Program-made: the position numbers and the translations under genes
From: CADEED01 sp036677145
GTDB taxonomy: Bacteria; Pseudomonadota; Gammaproteobacteria; Steroidobacterales; Steroidobacteraceae
Reading direction: 5' to 3'
Assembly (NCBI GenBank): GCA_036677145.1
Contig: JAKFFF010000037.1
Location: forward strand, 1-64,000
Length of the DNA: 64,000 nt
In this document: positions 33,928 through 42,344 of the stretch, piece by piece
Numbering within the stretch: position 1 is the stretch's first letter
Layout of the letters: each line of letters opens with the position of its first letter
The notes under the pieces: generated by a model
What the model was told of the DNA's origin: nothing
The model's input: the letters and a program-made list of their open reading frames with translations, nothing else
The model's database searches: none

Positions 33928-35147
33928 CTTCCTTACATGTTCTATTTGTCGATGACGAGCAGGCCATTCTCGATGGCCTGCGCAATTCTTTGCGCAAGGA
34001 GCGCAAGCGCTGGGAGATGACCTTCGCGCTCGGCGGCCAGCAGGCCCTCGATGCGATGAAGCAGACCCCGGCGGACGTCGTCATCACCGACATGCGCATG
34101 CCGGGCATGGACGGCGCCGAGCTGCTGCGCCACATCCAGCGCGACTACCCCGCCGCGGCGCGTATCGTGCTGTCGGGCCAGGCCGAACGCGAAGCCATCA
34201 TGCGCGCGCTGCCCGTGACCCATCAGTTCCTGCACAAGCCCTGCGATGGTGAAACGCTGCGCGCGGTGATCGAACAGACGCATGCGCTCCATAAGCTCAT
34301 GCAGAATCCCGCACTCACGGCGCTGGTGGGCAAACTCGAGCGTATCCCGGCCGTGCCGACCACCTACACGGAACTGTCGCGCCTCGCGCAGGATCCGAAG
34401 GCCGACAGCACCGCCTTCGCCAAGGTGATCGAGATGGATGCCGCGGTCTGCGCGAAAGTGCTGCAGCTGGTGAACTCGGCGTATTTCGGTCTCGGCCAGA
34501 AGATCGTCAGCATCCGCCCCGCGGTCACCTACCTGGGCGTCGAGATCATCAAGTCGCTGGTGCTGGGTTCGAGTTCGTTCTCGGACAAGGCCATCAGCGA
34601 GGTCAAGGGTTTCTCGCCCGACCGCCTGCAGCATCACTCGATGCTGACCGCGTTGCTGGCGAAGAAGATCGTCGGCAACCCGCAACTCGCGGAGGCCGCG
34701 TTCACGGCCGGTCTGCTGCACGACATCGGCGCGCTGGTGTTGCTGCACGCCGCCCCGCCCGACTACGTGCGCGCGCTCGACCGCAAGCGCGAGCTCAACG
34801 GCGACAGCGCCGCGGCCGAACGCGAGATCTTCGGCGTCACCCACGCCGAGGTCGGAGCCTATCTACTTGGCCTGTGGGGCATTCCGTTCCCGATCGTCGA
34901 GGCGGTGGCGTTCCATCACCGGCCTAACGAAGTGCAGCCCGAATCGCGTCCGCTGGTGGCCGCGATCCACATGGCTAGCGCGCTGGTCGAGGAGATGACG
35001 GAGACGGACGCGTCGCAGCGGCTCGCAGGCTCCAATATCGACTGCTCCGGACGCATCGACGTGAGTTTCCTGCGCGAAGCGGGCCTCGAAGAGGTATTCA
35101 AGAAGAGCCGGGCTGAAGCCGAGGCTCTCATGGCCAAAACCGGCTGA
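33924..35147 (+). CDS. Response regulator with HDOD output domain
   Basis: This 407-residue protein has an N-terminal receiver (1-120) with the acidic pair D10-D11, phosphorylation site Asp56 in ITDMRMPGMDG and Lys105 in HKPCDG. It is joined to an HDOD domain (about 135-340) containing VIEMDAAVCAKVLQLVNSAYFG and AGLLHDIGALVL with a recognisable HD motif. REC-HDOD proteins are signalling scaffolds with no DNA-binding domain, often linked to motility, cell cycle or cyclic-di-GMP networks. It overlaps the histidine kinase by 4 bases and is its cognate partner. Confidence 0.93.
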   Translation: MTSLHVLFVDDEQAILDGLRNSLRKERKRWEMTFALGGQQALDAMKQTPADVVITDMRMPGMDGAELLRHIQRDYPAAARIVLSGQAEREAIMRALPVTHQFLHKPCDGETLRAVIEQTHALHKLMQNPALTALVGKLERIPAVPTTYTELSRLAQDPKADSTAFAKVIEMDAAVCAKVLQLVNSAYFGLGQKIVSIRPAVTYLGVEIIKSLVLGSSSFSDKAISEVKGFSPDRLQHHSMLTALLAKKIVGNPQLAEAAFTAGLLHDIGALVLLHAAPPDYVRALDRKRELNGDSAAAEREIFGVTHAEVGAYLLGLWGIPFPIVEAVAFHHRPNEVQPESRPLVAAIHMASALVEEMTETDASQRLAGSNIDCSGRIDVSFLREAGLEEVFKKSRAEAEALMAKTG

Positions 35148-35185
35148 CCCGTTTACATTGACGTTTTCCAGGAGGGAGGACGTCG

Positions 35186-36268
35186 ATGCGCGGCGGAAAA
35201 CTACTTGCGGTCATCACTTCACTGGCCGCCGGCGCCGTTGCGGCGCTGGTCCTGCCGCAGCACGCGGACGCCGCCAAGGCCGGCGCCAAAGTCGGCGCCG
35301 CGGAATCCGCGGCCCGGGAATTCCTCGCCTCACTGCCCGCCGACCTGCGCGCCAGGACCGCCTTTCCGATCGACTCTCCCGAACGCCTCGCCTGGCATTT
35401 CGTGCCGAAGGATCGCGTCGGCGCCTCGCTGCTGGAACTCGACGATACGCAGAGCGAACTGCTTGGCCCGCTGCTCGCGACCGCGCTGAGTCCGGAAGGG
35501 CTGCTCGCGGCCCGCGGCGTCATGAAACACGAGAACATCCTGCGCCGCATCGAGACGGCCGCCGGCGCACCGCTCGCGTCACGACGCGATCCGGGCAAGT
35601 ACCACATCACGGTGTTCGGCGCGCCGGGCGCCGGCACCCCCTGGGCCTGGCGCTTCGAGGGACACCACCTGTCGATCAACGTGACGCAGCTGCCCGGCGC
35701 GCCACCAATCGTCGCGCCGTTGTTCATCGGTGCGAACCCCGCGACGGTGCCCGACGGTCTCGAAGCCGGCTTTCGCCTGCTGGCCGCCGAAGAGGATCTC
35801 GGCCGCGAGCTGATCAAGATGTTGCCCGCCGAGCGCCGCAAGACCGCGCTGATCCGCGAGACCGCGTTCGCCGACATCCTCACGGGCAACGATCCGAAGG
35901 TGAAGCCGCTCGAACTCGAGGGGCTGGCCGCCGCCGACATGAGTTCGGACGAACGTGCGCAACTGCGCAGCCTGGTGGAGCTGTACGCCGGCCGCATGAA
36001 TGCGGCGTCGGCGAAGGACACGCTGGCGCGCATCGACCGCGCGGGCTTTGAAAAGCTGCACTTCGCCTGGGCAGGCGGCATCGAAACGGGTGCGCCGCAC
36101 TACTACCGCATTCACGGACCCACCGTGCTGATCGAATACGACAACACGCAGAACGATGCGAACCACATCCACACCGTGTATCGCGATCTCGAGCGCGACC
36201 TCGGCGGTGACGTGCTGCGTGCTCACTATCGCAACCCTGACAATCTGGACCGTCTATCAAGACGATAG
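35186..36268 (+). CDS. Secreted DUF3500 domain-containing protein
   Basis: This 360-residue exported protein has a signal peptide ending near residue 29 (PQHADAA). The remainder matches DUF3500: WHFVPKDRVGASLLELDDTQ, HITVFGAPG, WRFEGHHLSINVTQ, FIGANPATV and the C-terminal HYYRIHGPTVLIEYDNTQN then DANHIHTVYRD. The conserved His, Asp and Glu residues of the last segments could bind metal. The biochemical function of the family is not known to me. It is a single gene following the two-component pair after 38 bases, with GGAGG just before its start. Confidence 0.88.
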   Translation: MRGGKLLAVITSLAAGAVAALVLPQHADAAKAGAKVGAAESAAREFLASLPADLRARTAFPIDSPERLAWHFVPKDRVGASLLELDDTQSELLGPLLATALSPEGLLAARGVMKHENILRRIETAAGAPLASRRDPGKYHITVFGAPGAGTPWAWRFEGHHLSINVTQLPGAPPIVAPLFIGANPATVPDGLEAGFRLLAAEEDLGRELIKMLPAERRKTALIRETAFADILTGNDPKVKPLELEGLAAADMSSDERAQLRSLVELYAGRMNAASAKDTLARIDRAGFEKLHFAWAGGIETGAPHYYRIHGPTVLIEYDNTQNDANHIHTVYRDLERDLGGDVLRAHYRNPDNLDRLSRR

Positions 36269-36335
36269 GCTTTCCCGAATGGCCGCGGCCGCGCCAGCTC
36301 GATAAACTCGGGTCAATCGCCTCGAGGAGATCGCC

Positions 36336-36839
36336 ATGAGCAAGAAGAACACCACGGCCACCATTGCCGCCCCGCTGATCGACATCGGCATCAAGGGCAG
36401 GGATCGCGAGAAGATCGCGCTGGGATTGTCGCGCGTACTCGCCGACACCTACTCGCTGTACCTCAAGACGCACAACTTCCACTGGAACGTGGAAGGGCCG
36501 ATGTTCAACACCCTGCACCTGATGTTCATGGACCAGTACACCGAGCTGTGGAACGCGCTCGACGCGATCGCCGAACGCATCCGCTCGCTGGGATTTCCGG
36601 CGCCGGGCACGGGCAAGGAATTCTCGAAGCTCACGTCCATCGAGGAAACCGAAGGTGTTCCCGAGGCGCTCGACATGGTGCGCTTGCTGGTGTCGGGCCA
36701 TGAAGCCGTGGCGCGCACCGCGCGCGCGGCATTCCCCGCCGCCGAGAAGGCTGGCGACGAATCCACCTGCGACCTTTTGACGCAGCGCCTGCAGATTCAC
36801 GAAAAGACCGCGTGGATGCTGCGCAGTCTGCTCAAGTAA
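36336..36839 (+). CDS. dps: Dps-family DNA-protecting ferritin
   Basis: This 167-residue protein has the Dps fold and ferroxidase site: KTHNFHWNVEGPMF supplies the conserved His, and MFMDQYTELWNALDAIAERIRSLG supplies the Asp/Glu ligands at the dimer interface. It would oxidise ferrous iron with peroxide, store ferric iron and protect DNA under stress. The short N-terminal basic stretch (MSKKNTT) could contribute to DNA binding. GGAG precedes the ATG. Its TAA stop and the ATG of the deacetylase gene share one base (TAATG), so the two are co-transcribed. Confidence 0.95.
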   Translation: MSKKNTTATIAAPLIDIGIKGRDREKIALGLSRVLADTYSLYLKTHNFHWNVEGPMFNTLHLMFMDQYTELWNALDAIAERIRSLGFPAPGTGKEFSKLTSIEETEGVPEALDMVRLLVSGHEAVARTARAAFPAAEKAGDESTCDLLTQRLQIHEKTAWMLRSLLK

Positions 36840-37810
36840 TGAGGACACCATGCTGGACAGGCTCGAAGTCTGTCCCCTCCAGATTGCTCGCGGTCCTGCT
36901 CGCCGCCGCATTCGTCTGTGCGCCGGCCGCCGCCGCGGATGCGCCGCGACTCAAGGTCGCGCTGACGTTTGACGACCTGCCGCTCAACGGCACGTTGCCG
37001 TCCGGAAAGAAGCAATCCGACTTGGCGCGCGACACGGTGAAGGTGCTCAGGAAACACCGCGTCGCGCCGTCATACGGTTTCATAAACGCCGTCCAACTCG
37101 AAGGCAATCCCGACGGCGCGCTGGCGTTGCGCATCTGGATCGCGGGCGGCCATCCGCTCGGGAGTCACACCTACTCGCACCTCGATCTCACCAGGAACTC
37201 GAGCGAAGACTTCCAGCGCGAGATCCTGCGCAACGAACCGGCGCTCGCGTTGCTGCAGCCGCGCGGCCGCGAAGCGGACACCTGGAAATGGTTTCGTTAT
37301 CCGTTCCTGCACGAGGGTGACACCCTCGAAAAGCGCCGCGCCGTCCGCGCGTTCCTGGCGGCCAACGGCTACCGCATCGCGCAGACCACGCTCGATTTCG
37401 AGGACTATCTCTGGAACAGCGCGCATGCGCGTTGCTGGTCGAAGAACGACGCGGATTCCCTCGCGTGGTTGCGCGACAGTTATCGCACCGCCGCGCGCGA
37501 ATACATTCGCTTCCAGTTGCAGACCTCACGCACCATATTCGGCCGCGACATCCATCACGTGATGCTGCTGCACCTGGGTTCGTTCAGTCCGCACATCCTG
37601 CCGGATCTTTTCAGGATCCTCGACGAGGAAGGCTTCGACATCGTCACGCTCGAAGAGACGCAGAAAGATCGGGCGTACGACTACGACCCGGACTTTGCCC
37701 ATCCACGCGGGGGCACGCTGGTCGAGCTCGGGATGCTGGCGAAGAACATTCCGTGGCCCGCCGGGGCGCCGGTCCTGCCGCGCGAGCGCCTGCGGGACAT
37801 TTGCAACTAG
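36839..37810 (+). CDS. Secreted polysaccharide deacetylase (NodB/CE4 fold)
   Basis: This 323-residue exported protein has a signal peptide ending near residue 34. The CE4 motif 1 is TFDDLP with D45 and D46, and motif 2 is GSHTYSHLD with zinc-binding H110 and H114. The motif 3 equivalent is KWFRYPFLHEGDT and the C-terminal HHVMLLHLGSFS matches motif 5. It probably removes acetyl groups from peptidoglycan or another polysaccharide in the periplasm. The start at 36839 shares a base with the dps stop. Its TAG stop is immediately followed by the stop of the convergent M20 peptidase gene, with no base between. Confidence 0.9.
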   Translation: MRTPCWTGSKSVPSRLLAVLLAAAFVCAPAAAADAPRLKVALTFDDLPLNGTLPSGKKQSDLARDTVKVLRKHRVAPSYGFINAVQLEGNPDGALALRIWIAGGHPLGSHTYSHLDLTRNSSEDFQREILRNEPALALLQPRGREADTWKWFRYPFLHEGDTLEKRRAVRAFLAANGYRIAQTTLDFEDYLWNSAHARCWSKNDADSLAWLRDSYRTAAREYIRFQLQTSRTIFGRDIHHVMLLHLGSFSPHILPDLFRILDEEGFDIVTLEETQKDRAYDYDPDFAHPRGGTLVELGMLAKNIPWPAGAPVLPRERLRDICN

Positions 37811-39136
37811 TCAGTCGAGCGGCGCGCGCGGACGAATGGGCAGCGCGGGTTTGCTCACGCCCTTCAGGCCCGCGAGGCGCAGCGTCGTCAGCAGGATCAC
37901 CTGCGGGCCGAGCCAGGCGTTGGTGTGCTCGTACCATTCATCGTGAGAATGCGCCTTGTCGCCACGGCCGCCGCCATTCATCGTGACCGCGGGGATGCCC
38001 AGACCCAGCGGCACGTTGCTGTCCGTGCTCGCGGCAACCCGCAATGGTTCAGGTAGTTTGAGCGCCAGGTACGCACCGACCGCCGCGTTCACGAGCGACT
38101 GATCGGCAACTCGCGACGAGGCCGGCCGGTCGCCGATCAATTTCCGTTCCGCGGTTATCTTCTGGGCCGGGGCCTGCGACTGCCAGCGGGCATTCTCCGC
38201 CGTCACCGCCTCTTCCACCGCCGCGAGGATGCGTGTTTCCAGCGCCGCGAGTTCGGCCGCGTCATTGGAGCGGATGTCGACGCGCATCATCGCGTCCGAC
38301 GCAATCGAGGTCACTCCCGTCCCGCCGGATACGACACCGACGTTGAACGTGGTCCGCGGATCCTGCGCGACCTGCATATCCGCGATGCGCGCGATCGCGC
38401 GACCCATCGCATGCACCGCGCTCGGATTGCCGAAGTTGTTGAAGCTGTGACCCCCGGGGCCGCTGAACGAAATCTCCCAGCGACGGCTGCCGGTCGCCTG
38501 CGTCACGATCTCGGAACTCGCGTCGCCGTGCGCCGGTGAATCCACGCCGTCGATCGAGATGAATCCGTCGATGCGCGGATGGGCTTGAAACAATGCCTTC
38601 ACGCCCTTGAGATTTCCCAGCGCCTCTTCGCCGACGGTACCGACGAACCACACGTCGCCCACGGTCTTGAGCGCGCCGTCCTGCAGCGCGCGCAGCACCG
38701 AGAGCAATGCGGCGAGCCCGCGCGCATCGTCCATGATGCCCGGCGCGTAATGGCGGCCGTCTTTCACCTTGACCGTGAGGTCGGTGTCGCGGGCGAACAC
38801 CGTATCGAGGTGCGCCGACAACACGAGCAGCGGTCCCTTGCCTGCGCCCTTGCGCTTGCCGATCACGTTGCCCGCGGCGTCGATCGAAACGTCATCGAGC
38901 CCGGCGGCGCGCAGCCGGGCCGCGAAATCCTGCGCGCGCATGCCTTCATCGAACGTCGGCGCGGGGATCCGCGCGATCGCAATCTGCTCGTCGAGTGTGC
39001 GCGCGTCGTCGGCGCGCAGGAATTCCAGCGCGGCTGTCACTCGTTTGTCGCCGAGCAGTGGCGCGAAGGCGTCCGCGGCCACCGCCATGGCAGGCAGCGC
39101 CAGCAATACGCCCGACAATGCCGCCGCCAGCCTCAT
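37811..39136 (-). CDS. Exported M20-family metallopeptidase
   Basis: This 441-residue protein has a signal peptide (about 1-22) and the M20 di-zinc motifs: LVLSAHLDTVF (first His and catalytic Asp), GIMDDARGLAAL (bridging Asp), VGTVGEEALGNLKG (catalytic Glu pair) and a C-terminal NGGGRGDKAHSHDEWYE supplying the last His. A dimerisation-type insert lies between. It resembles M20 peptidases that release N-terminal residues from di- or tripeptides. It begins directly after the stop of the Gfo/Idh gene with no gap. Confidence 0.92.
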   Translation of the reverse strand: MRLAAALSGVLLALPAMAVAADAFAPLLGDKRVTAALEFLRADDARTLDEQIAIARIPAPTFDEGMRAQDFAARLRAAGLDDVSIDAAGNVIGKRKGAGKGPLLVLSAHLDTVFARDTDLTVKVKDGRHYAPGIMDDARGLAALLSVLRALQDGALKTVGDVWFVGTVGEEALGNLKGVKALFQAHPRIDGFISIDGVDSPAHGDASSEIVTQATGSRRWEISFSGPGGHSFNNFGNPSAVHAMGRAIARIADMQVAQDPRTTFNVGVVSGGTGVTSIASDAMMRVDIRSNDAAELAALETRILAAVEEAVTAENARWQSQAPAQKITAERKLIGDRPASSRVADQSLVNAAVGAYLALKLPEPLRVAASTDSNVPLGLGIPAVTMNGGGRGDKAHSHDEWYEHTNAWLGPQVILLTTLRLAGLKGVSKPALPIRPRAPLD

Positions 39137-40186
39137 CTAACCACCGTCCGGCCGAACTACTTTGCCGCTCGCGGCGGAATCGTAGATCGCGCGCACCAGC
39201 GCCACGGCCTTGCGCGCCTCGCGGCCTTCGATGAAAAACGGGCGCCCCTCGGCGATGCCGTCGATGAAATCCTGGATCTGGCGCAGGTGGCCTTCGAACT
39301 TGATCGCCATCGGCGCGGCCGCGCCCGAGCCCATCGCACCACTCTCGCGAGTCGCGCGGATCTTTTCATCCTCGGGCTGCGGGATGCGGAAATCCCAGCG
39401 GGTGATGTCATCGTCCTCCATCACCGCGGAGCCGTGTTCGCCGCAGATCTCGATGCGGCGCGCGGAGCCAGGCCACAGCGCGGTCGACGCCTCGATCGTG
39501 CCGAATGCGCCGCTGCCGAATTTGAGCGCGGCGACGGCCGTGTCTTCGGATTCGATGTTGTGAACCCGCTGCGTGCTCCACGCGAACACTTCCACCGGCA
39601 TTCCCGCGAACCATTGCAGCAGGTCGATGCCGTGAATCGCCTGATTGATCACCGCGCCACCACCGTCTTCCGACAAGCGGCCCTTCCAGCCGGTGTAGTA
39701 CTCGGCGGTCCGATTCCACTTCACGTAACAGCTCGCGAGCACCATGCGGCCGAAGCGTCCCGCGTCGATCGCGGACTTCAGCTGCCGCGCCGCGTCGCCG
39801 AAGCGCGCCTGGAAAATGGAGCCGACGCGCACGCCAGCCGCGTCCGCCTCGCGCAGGATGCGGTCAGTGCCCTCGACCGTGTGATCGAGCGGCTTTTCGA
39901 TCATGAGATGTTTGCCCGCGCGGATCGCCGCGAGCGCCGGCTCCAGGTGCAGCGCGGATGGCGTCGTGATGCACACCGCGTCGAGCCCGGGTTGCTTCAA
40001 CAATTGGCCGACGTCGTCACCCGCGAAGGCGATGCCGTGCTCTTTCGCGAAAGCTTCCGCCGTGGCGCGCCGGCGGCTGACGACCCCGATGGAACGGCCA
40101 CCCCGCGCCGCGGCCACCGCGCGCGCATGAAAGTGCGCGATCGCGCCCGCGCCGATGAAGCCGAAGCCGAGTCCGCCTGCGCTCAC
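39137..40186 (-). CDS. Gfo/Idh/MocA-family oxidoreductase
   Basis: This 349-residue protein has an N-terminal NAD(P)-binding Rossmann domain (FGFIGAGAIAHFHARAVAAA at 8-27), the dinucleotide-proximal segment DAVCITTPSALHLEPALAAIRAGKHLMIEKPLD with the conserved EKP motif, and a C-terminal substrate domain with GGGAVINQAIHGIDLLQWF, the usual active-site His region. It probably oxidises or reduces a sugar or cyclitol. It lies between the M20 peptidase (no gap) and the beta-lactamase-like gene (4-base overlap), so these genes form one operon. Confidence 0.92.
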   Translation of the reverse strand: MSAGGLGFGFIGAGAIAHFHARAVAAARGGRSIGVVSRRRATAEAFAKEHGIAFAGDDVGQLLKQPGLDAVCITTPSALHLEPALAAIRAGKHLMIEKPLDHTVEGTDRILREADAAGVRVGSIFQARFGDAARQLKSAIDAGRFGRMVLASCYVKWNRTAEYYTGWKGRLSEDGGGAVINQAIHGIDLLQWFAGMPVEVFAWSTQRVHNIESEDTAVAALKFGSGAFGTIEASTALWPGSARRIEICGEHGSAVMEDDDITRWDFRIPQPEDEKIRATRESGAMGSGAAAPMAIKFEGHLRQIQDFIDGIAEGRPFFIEGREARKAVALVRAIYDSAASGKVVRPDGG

Positions 40187-41505
40187 GGATCCCGCGCCAG
40201 CGCCTGCGGCACGTTGTGATACACGGCATCGCGGAAATTCTTGTGCAGCGGCACGCGGCCGAACGGCCGGTACTGCGTGAACAACACGGCGGTGATCTCG
40301 TTCACGGGATCCACCCAGAACAAGGTGTTCCCCGCGCCGTCCCAGAAGAACTCGCCCACCTGCCCCGACGCTTCCTTTGCGTCCTTGGGCGGCGTGATGC
40401 GCACGGCGAAATCGATGCCGAAGCCCACCGAGCCTTTCGATGGCAGCCAGGAGATGTCGGTGATGTCCTTCGGCAATGCGTCGGTGGCCATCAGCCGCAC
40501 GGTTTCGGGCTTGAGGATGCGCGCGCGGCCGAGCTTTCCGCCACCGAGCAACATGCGCGCGAAATTCATGTAGTCGTCGATGGTCGACACGAGCCCGCCG
40601 CTGCCGGGCTTGAACGGCCAGTTCGCGCCGTTGAAGCCGTAGGCCTCCTCGTCCGACATGCGCGTGAACGTGCCATCTTCGTGCCGCGTGTAGATAGCCG
40701 CGAGGTGCGGACGATCCGGGTCAGTGGGCAGTATGGTGTGGCGCGTGCTGTTCATGCCGAGTGGTTTGAAGATGTGCATGCGCAGGTAGTCGTCGAACGG
40801 CACACCCGAAATCTTTTGCACGAGGAACGCCTGCACGTTGACGGCGTCGCTGTACAACCAGCGCGTCCCGGGTTGATAGGCCAGCGGCACCTGGGCGAGC
40901 TTCGCGGTGAATTCGGGCAGCGTGCTGTTGTTGCCGTTGCGCGGGTTGATCTCGCGGTAGATCACGCCGACCGGGGTTTGGTCGTCGCCTCCCGCGGTGA
41001 GTCCGGCCGTGTGACGCAGGATGTCGCGGATCGTGATCTTTCGTTTCGGCTCCTCGAACATCGGCTGACTCGCCGGGTCGAGCCCCACGTACACCTTGGC
41101 ATTCGTAAACTCGGGCGCGTACATCTCGAGTGGATCGTCGAGCGCGAACTTGCCGCGCTCGTAAAGCTGCATGAGCGCCACGCCCGTGATCGGCTTGGTC
41201 ATCGAGAAGATCTGCACGACCGTGTCGCGCGCCATGGGCTTGTTGTTCTCGCGGTCCGCGAGACCGAACGCACCGAAGTACGCCTCTTTGCCCCGCTCGT
41301 AGACCAGCGCCGAGACGCCGATGATCTGCTTGCCGTCGACGAGCTGCTTCAATGCGGTGTCGATGATGGCCGGATCGACCAGCGCGGGCGGCGGCTCGGG
41401 AGCGGTGCTCGGGGCCGGCGGCGGCGCGACCGGCTCGGCGGACTGCGCGGGTAGACCCGGCAGATTCGAGAGAATCAAGATCGCCGCTGCCAAGGTCCAT
41501 TTCAT
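40183..41505 (-). CDS. Exported beta-lactamase-family serine hydrolase
   Basis: This 440-residue protein has a signal peptide (about 1-22) and a Pro-rich linker (27-42). The class C beta-lactamase/EstB fold follows, with catalytic S101 and K104 in SMTKP and the second-motif Tyr218 in YSDAVN. A typical KTG triad near the C-terminus is not clear, which favours an esterase or D-amino-acid peptidase over a true beta-lactamase. The ATG at 41505 overlaps the stop of the upstream gene (ATGA), and its own stop overlaps the Gfo/Idh start by 4 bases. Confidence 0.9.
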   Translation of the reverse strand: MKWTLAAAILILSNLPGLPAQSAEPVAPPPAPSTAPEPPPALVDPAIIDTALKQLVDGKQIIGVSALVYERGKEAYFGAFGLADRENNKPMARDTVVQIFSMTKPITGVALMQLYERGKFALDDPLEMYAPEFTNAKVYVGLDPASQPMFEEPKRKITIRDILRHTAGLTAGGDDQTPVGVIYREINPRNGNNSTLPEFTAKLAQVPLAYQPGTRWLYSDAVNVQAFLVQKISGVPFDDYLRMHIFKPLGMNSTRHTILPTDPDRPHLAAIYTRHEDGTFTRMSDEEAYGFNGANWPFKPGSGGLVSTIDDYMNFARMLLGGGKLGRARILKPETVRLMATDALPKDITDISWLPSKGSVGFGIDFAVRITPPKDAKEASGQVGEFFWDGAGNTLFWVDPVNEITAVLFTQYRPFGRVPLHKNFRDAVYHNVPQALARDP

Positions 41506-42344
41506 CGTTTCGTTCCTCTGGGGCATCCTACGCGCTCAGTCGCGAGCACCACGTCGTCGATCCACAGGTCCTGGTCGTTGACCGAATCCGCGTATCGCTC
41601 GAATCCGAGATAGAAACTGTTGAATTTCGGCGGCGCACGCCACTCGCCGCCGAGATCATCGCCCTTGCACGCCGCGCCTGAGTCGGGCCGGCCGCGGACG
41701 ATATGAATAGCGGGCTTGCCCTGCATCCAGATCTGCATCTCGTTCGTGGCGGCTTCGAACCGCCATTCGACACAGGCCCACTTCCGCACCGGCAACTCGA
41801 ACTTCGTCTGGCGTTTGCAATCGGTGGTGACCGGCGGCGTGGTTTCGAAATTCGCCATCAACTGCAGGCCGCCACGTTCCTGGAACGCGATGCGGTAGAT
41901 AGAGTTGTAACGGTCGGCCGCATCGCGGCCCTCGCCCTGCAGCAGTGTCCATTGTACCGGCGGCGCGCCCGGCAGTGCTTCGGGTGCCGCGTCCAGCCAG
42001 ACCATCGCGCGGCCGTACATGCCCGGCTGCAGTACCGGCAGCGGCCCGCCGAGGTGGATGGCGACGTAGCCGCGGCGATATTTCGCGCCGCGCGGGTTGT
42101 GGATGTGCAGCGCCTGGCTGCCGCTGAAGGCACGCTGGCTATCTACCGTGATGATCGCGCCGGATTTGTAGGTTTCTTCCTTCCAGGGCGCGCCGGGGAG
42201 CTGGCCGGCGGTGTGGGATTCGAAGTTGTCGGTGAAGGGGGGCTGGGCGGGCGCGGCTGTGGCGAAGGCAAAGAGAAAGAGGGTCGCGGCACAGGGCGCA
42301 GCCCCCGTTTTTCGAAGACGAAAAATGGGGGCAGCCCCCTTCAT
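41502..42344 (-). CDS. Secreted jelly-roll protein, Cip1/polysaccharide-lyase-like
   Basis: This 280-residue exported protein has an unusual N-terminus that is Arg/Lys-rich and encoded within a REP-like palindrome, then a hydrophobic signal core (TLFLFAFATAA) and a likely cleavage after APA. The mature part (FTDNFESHTAGQLPGAPW, VQWTLLQGEGRD, KWACVEWRFEA, DLWIDDVVLATERVGCP) has the pattern of concanavalin-like jelly-roll proteins related to Cip1 and some polysaccharide lyases. Assignment is by overall resemblance and stays tentative. It overlaps the genes on both sides by 4 bases. Confidence 0.65.
   Translation of the reverse strand: MKGAAPIFRLRKTGAAPCAATLFLFAFATAAPAQPPFTDNFESHTAGQLPGAPWKEETYKSGAIITVDSQRAFSGSQALHIHNPRGAKYRRGYVAIHLGGPLPVLQPGMYGRAMVWLDAAPEALPGAPPVQWTLLQGEGRDAADRYNSIYRIAFQERGGLQLMANFETTPPVTTDCKRQTKFELPVRKWACVEWRFEAATNEMQIWMQGKPAIHIVRGRPDSGAACKGDDLGGEWRAPPKFNSFYLGFERYADSVNDQDLWIDDVVLATERVGCPRGTKR
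42301..42332. repeat. REP-like hairpin inside the start of a coding region
   Basis: Arms GCCCCCGTTTTTCG (42301-42314) and CGAAAAATGGGGGC (42319-42332) pair at 13 of 14 positions around AAGA. The unit is extended on the right by GGGGGCAGCCCCC, itself a palindrome. It begins 12 bases into the jelly-roll gene and encodes the n-region of its signal peptide, giving two copies of the residues Gly-Ala-Ala-Pro. The symmetry and the GGGGGCTGC core resemble short REP elements. Confidence 0.7.

Noticed and set aside
42301..42332. Intrinsic terminator after the ketopantoate-reductase-like gene
   Set aside because: The hairpin lies within the next coding region, whose start overlaps the previous stop by 4 bases, and no T-run follows.
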